8,885 nucleotides of DNA, taken from Burkholderiaceae bacterium. GTDB taxonomy: Bacteria; Pseudomonadota; Gammaproteobacteria; Burkholderiales; Burkholderiaceae_C. This document shows, piece after piece, positions 6,321-8,885 of the stretch. Under the pieces are notes generated by a model. It saw only the letters and a list, made by a program, of their open reading frames with translations, did no database searches and was not told the origin of the DNA. Numbering within the stretch: the stretch's first letter is position 1; each line of letters begins with the position of its first letter. The DNA lies in NCBI GenBank assembly GCA_031276435.1, contig JAISNB010000073.1, forward strand, positions 1 through 8,885, in the 5' to 3' direction. The position numbers and the translations under genes were made by a program.

Positions 6321-6367
6321 GAAGCGGCGCGCCCCGCAACCGGCATCGAGCAAACAGGCCCCCACCC

Positions 6368-7417
6368 ATGCAACTGGCCGCCGCGCAACTTGAGCAGCAC
6401 CTGCAAGCCGGGCTGCGCACGCTGTACGTGCTGCAAGGCGACGAGCCGCTGCTGATGGACGAGGCGCTGGACGCCATTCGCGCGCGCGCCCGCGCGGCGG
6501 GCTTTGCCGAGCGCGCCGTGCACACCGTCAGCGGCGCAAACTTCAAATGGGACGCGGTGCTGGCCAGCGGCAACAGCCTGAGCCTGTTTTCGGACAAGCA
6601 AATCGTGGAAGTGCGCCTGCCCGGCGGCAAACCCGGCAAAGACGGCAGCGCCGCGCTGCAATCCATCGCCGGGCAATCTGGGCGCGGCGAAGAAACGCTG
6701 TGGCTGATTACCCTGCCCCGGCTGGACAAAGCCACGCGCGCCAGCGCCTGGTGCCAGGCGCTGGAAACCGCGGGCGTTTGCATACCCATCCAGGGTGTTG
6801 ATCGCAATGCCCTGCCGCAATGGATCGCGCGGCGGCTGGCCCGGCAAGGCCAGCGCGTACAAGACGGCGAAGCTGGCGCCCGCGCGCTGCAATTCTTTGC
6901 CGACCAGGTTGAAGGCAACCTGCTGGCCGCGCATCAGGAAATCAGCAAACTCGCGCTGCTGTATCCCGAAGGCGAACTGGCCCGCGCGCAAATCGAATCG
7001 GCCGTACTCAACGTGACGCGCTACGACGTATTCAAACTCTCCGAGGCCGTACTCTCCGGGCAACTGGCGCGCGTGCAGCGCATGCTGGACGGCTTGCAAG
7101 CCGAAGGCGAAGCCGCCGTGCGCGTGCACTACGCGCTGGCCGAAGACATCCGCGCCCTCAAACGCGCCAAAAACGCGCTGGCCCAGGGCCAGCCCATGCC
7201 CGTGGTCTTGCGCGAGCAACGCATCTGGGGCGCGCGCGAGCGCCTGTTCGAGCGCGCGCTGGCACGCATGACAGAGCCGATGCTGACCCGGCTGCTGCAC
7301 GCCGCGCATCAGGCAGACGGCATCGTCAAGGGCCTGCAAACGCCTGGCTGGCCCAAAGACCCGTGGCTGGCGTTGCAACGGCTGGCGTTCCGGCTGACCA
7401 GCGCCTGCCGGGCCTGA
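6368..7417 (+). CDS. holA: DNA polymerase III, delta subunit
   Basis: The clamp-loader subunit that opens the beta sliding clamp so it can be placed on DNA during replication. The 349-aa length is close to E. coli HolA (343 aa). The N-terminus LYVLQGDEPLLMDEALDAIR is the typical HolA opening (GDEPLL). It is followed by AAGFAERAVHTV and LFSDKQIVEVRLPGGKPGK, corresponding to domain I. Later landmarks are LWLITLPRLDKA, FADQVEGNLLAAHQEISKLA (a conserved HolA segment) and the C-terminal collar helices ending PGWPKDPWLALQRLAFRLT. As in other delta subunits, no Walker A motif is seen, since delta does not hydrolyse ATP. It begins 47 bp after lptE and is probably in the same operon. No clear Shine-Dalgarno sequence precedes the ATG (the upstream bases are C-rich), so translation may depend on coupling or on another mechanism. 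Confidence 0.95.
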   Translation: MQLAAAQLEQHLQAGLRTLYVLQGDEPLLMDEALDAIRARARAAGFAERAVHTVSGANFKWDAVLASGNSLSLFSDKQIVEVRLPGGKPGKDGSAALQSIAGQSGRGEETLWLITLPRLDKATRASAWCQALETAGVCIPIQGVDRNALPQWIARRLARQGQRVQDGEAGARALQFFADQVEGNLLAAHQEISKLALLYPEGELARAQIESAVLNVTRYDVFKLSEAVLSGQLARVQRMLDGLQAEGEAAVRVHYALAEDIRALKRAKNALAQGQPMPVVLREQRIWGARERLFERALARMTEPMLTRLLHAAHQADGIVKGLQTPGWPKDPWLALQRLAFRLTSACRA

Positions 7418-7466
7418 CCTGCGGCGTGCATGCATGGACTGGCCCGCGCGAATCAGACGGGTTTGC

Positions 7467-7472
7467 GACAAT
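7467..7472 (+). promoter_or_regulatory. Possible -10 box of proA
   Basis: GACAAT ends 8 bp before the proA ATG at 7481, the same geometry as at leuS. The 63-bp gap after holA has no good -35 and no Shine-Dalgarno sequence. If active, the promoter would give proA a leaderless or almost leaderless transcript independent of the leuS operon. Confidence 0.4.
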
Positions 7473-7480
7473 CACCGCCC

Positions 7481-8791
7481 ATGGACAACACCACCGGCAA
7501 CAACATCACCGAACTCATGCACGCCCTGGGCGCGCGCGCGCGCCAGGCGGCGTTTGACATGGCGCGCGCGCCAGCGGCCACCCGCAGCCACGCCTTGCGC
7601 GCACTGGCGCGCCTGCTGCGCGAAAACACGGCCGCCCTGCAAGCGGCCAACGCCCCTGAAGTAGAACGCGCCCGCGCCGCCGGACTGGCCGCGCCCATGG
7701 TCGATCGCCTCAAACTCACCGCGCCCATCGTGGAAACCTGCGCAACGGGCTGCGAGCAACTGGCCGCCATGCCCGACATCCTTGGCGACGTGGTGGGCCT
7801 GCGCCAGCAGCCAAGCGGCATCCGCGTCGGACAAATGCGCGTGCCCATCGGCGTATTCGGCATGATCTACGAAAGCCGCCCCAACGTCACCATAGAAGCG
7901 GCCAGCCTCTCCATCAAAAGCGGCAACGCCTGTATCCTGCGCGGCGGCAGCGAGGCGCTGGCCAGCAACCAGGCGCTGACCGACCTGGTGCGCCAGGCGC
8001 TGGCGCAAGCCGGCCTGCCCGCCGACGCCGTGCAACTGACGCCCACCACCGACCGCGCCGCCGTGGGCGTGCTGATCGCCATGCCGCAATACGTCGACCT
8101 CATCATCCCGCGCGGCGGCAAAAGCCTGATCGAACGCATCAGCGCCGAAGCCAGGGTACCCGTCATCAAACACCTGGACGGCAACTGCCACACCTACGTC
8201 GACGACGGCTGCGACATGGACATGGCCGTCACGGTCGTGGAAAACGCCAAAACCCAGAAATACAGTCCCTGCAACGCCACCGAAAGCCTGCTCATCGCCC
8301 GCGGCGTGGCCGCGGCATTCCTGCCGCGCATCGGCGCTGTTTTTGCGGCCAAAGGCGTGCAAATGCGCTGCGACGCCGAGGCGCTGCAAATCCTTCAGCA
8401 GGCGCTGGCCGCGCAAGTGGCAAACGGCAGCGCCGCCCTCAGCGCCGCCACCGAAGAAGACTGGTCGCAGGAATACCTGGCACCCATCATCAGCATCAAA
8501 CTGGTCGATGGCGTGCAACAGGCCATCGCGCACATCAACCATTACTCAAGCCACCACACCGACGCCATCCTCACGCGCGACCACGCGCGCGCGCAGCAAT
8601 TCTTGCGCGAAGTGGACTCGGCCAGCGTCATGGTCAACACCAGCACGCGCTTTGCCGACGGCTTTGAATACGGACTGGGCGCTGAAATCGGCATCTCCAC
8701 CGACAAATTCCACGCGCGCGGCCCCGTGGGCGTGGAAGGGCTGACATCGCTCAAATGGGTGGTGCTGGGCGAAGGCCAGACGCGCGGCTGA
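7481..8791 (+). CDS. proA: Gamma-glutamyl phosphate reductase
   Basis: The second enzyme of proline synthesis from glutamate. It reduces gamma-glutamyl phosphate with NADPH to glutamate semialdehyde (EC 1.2.1.41), in the cytoplasm after ProB. The 436-aa protein carries family landmarks in order. The N-terminal helices are followed by the conserved GVFGMIYESRPNVTIEAASL, then IKSGNACILRGGSEA of the cofactor domain, then VDLIIPRGGKSLI and VIKHLDGNCHTYVD. The catalytic cysteine lies in NAKTQKYSPCNATESLL (Cys264), and the C-terminal segment includes VMVNTSTRFADGFEYGLGAE and STDKFHARGPVG. The length is near the usual 415-430 aa, with a slightly longer N-terminus. The frame is open upstream to 7430, but I chose the ATG at 7481 because it follows the -10-like hexamer and the extension looks unlike the family. 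A (CG)n-rich stretch at 7530-7543 lies within the N-terminal coding region. No proB is in the window. Confidence 0.96.
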   Translation: MDNTTGNNITELMHALGARARQAAFDMARAPAATRSHALRALARLLRENTAALQAANAPEVERARAAGLAAPMVDRLKLTAPIVETCATGCEQLAAMPDILGDVVGLRQQPSGIRVGQMRVPIGVFGMIYESRPNVTIEAASLSIKSGNACILRGGSEALASNQALTDLVRQALAQAGLPADAVQLTPTTDRAAVGVLIAMPQYVDLIIPRGGKSLIERISAEARVPVIKHLDGNCHTYVDDGCDMDMAVTVVENAKTQKYSPCNATESLLIARGVAAAFLPRIGAVFAAKGVQMRCDAEALQILQQALAAQVANGSAALSAATEEDWSQEYLAPIISIKLVDGVQQAIAHINHYSSHHTDAILTRDHARAQQFLREVDSASVMVNTSTRFADGFEYGLGAEIGISTDKFHARGPVGVEGLTSLKWVVLGEGQTRG

Positions 8792-8885
8792 ATCCGCGCG
8801 CGGGTGTTTGCCGTTACCTGATGGTGTTCGATCAGGACACCAATCCGGGCTATCCCTGTGGCGGCCACTGGCGGGCCGTGTGCAA
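8792..8885. other. Intergenic tail after proA with small inverted repeats
   Basis: CCTGAT (8817-8822) and ATCAGG (8831-8836) are inverted around 8 nt. The overlapping pair TGGTGT (8822-8827) and ACACCA (8837-8842) offers an alternative hairpin. No T-run follows, so this is not a convincing proA terminator. A plus-strand frame open from before 8791 reads MVFDQDTNPGYPCGG from an ATG at 8821 and runs off the window. It has no Shine-Dalgarno sequence and I cannot recognise a family, so it is not called as a gene. Confidence 0.3.

Noticed and set aside
4510..8542. Further long minus-strand frames opposite leuS, lptE, holA and proA
   Set aside because: All lie opposite clearly identified genes and have the Gln/His/Ala/Arg-rich composition of antisense shadows in GC-rich DNA.

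Overview
The window is GC-rich bacterial chromosome. It most resembles a betaproteobacterium of the order Burkholderiales, probably near the Comamonadaceae. I infer this from the gene order leuS-lptE-holA-proA, the protein sequences, the codon use and the -10-like hexamers lying immediately before start codons. No database search was possible, so the taxonomy is a judgement.

Left part (1-3054). All genes here lie on the minus strand and look like accessory or envelope genes. At 137-610 there is a type II toxin-antitoxin pair: an intact PaaA2-like antitoxin followed, with an ATGA overlap, by a ParE/RelE-family toxin broken by a one-base frameshift near 305-310. Positions about 710-850 hold a palindrome-rich, CCCTCTCC-type element that resembles dispersed intergenic repeats. 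At 1040-2011 lies a secreted protein of unknown function (323 aa) with a clear signal peptide. It has its own sigma70-like promoter (2103-2131), a structured leader of about 85 nt and a strong rho-independent terminator (943-976), so it is a self-contained transcription unit. At 2189-2689 lies a small outer-membrane-type lipoprotein of unknown function. The 365 bp between it and leuS hold a 17-bp tandem repeat, two hairpins and the leuS -10 box.

Right part (3055-8791). Four plus-strand housekeeping genes follow. leuS (leucyl-tRNA synthetase) and lptE (LPS-assembly lipoprotein) overlap by one base. After 47 bp comes holA (DNA polymerase III delta subunit), and after 63 bp proA (gamma-glutamyl phosphate reductase). 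The first three are probably co-transcribed. proA may also have its own promoter, since a GACAAT hexamer sits 8 bp before its ATG. The last 94 bases hold no identifiable gene, only small inverted repeats and a possible truncated reading frame.

Overall, most of the window is ordinary housekeeping DNA. I found no convincing new multi-gene system. The items most worth a second look are the frameshifted toxin beside its intact antitoxin, the unknown secreted protein with mutually exclusive leader hairpins, and the -10 boxes placed so that leuS and proA would be leaderless or nearly so.
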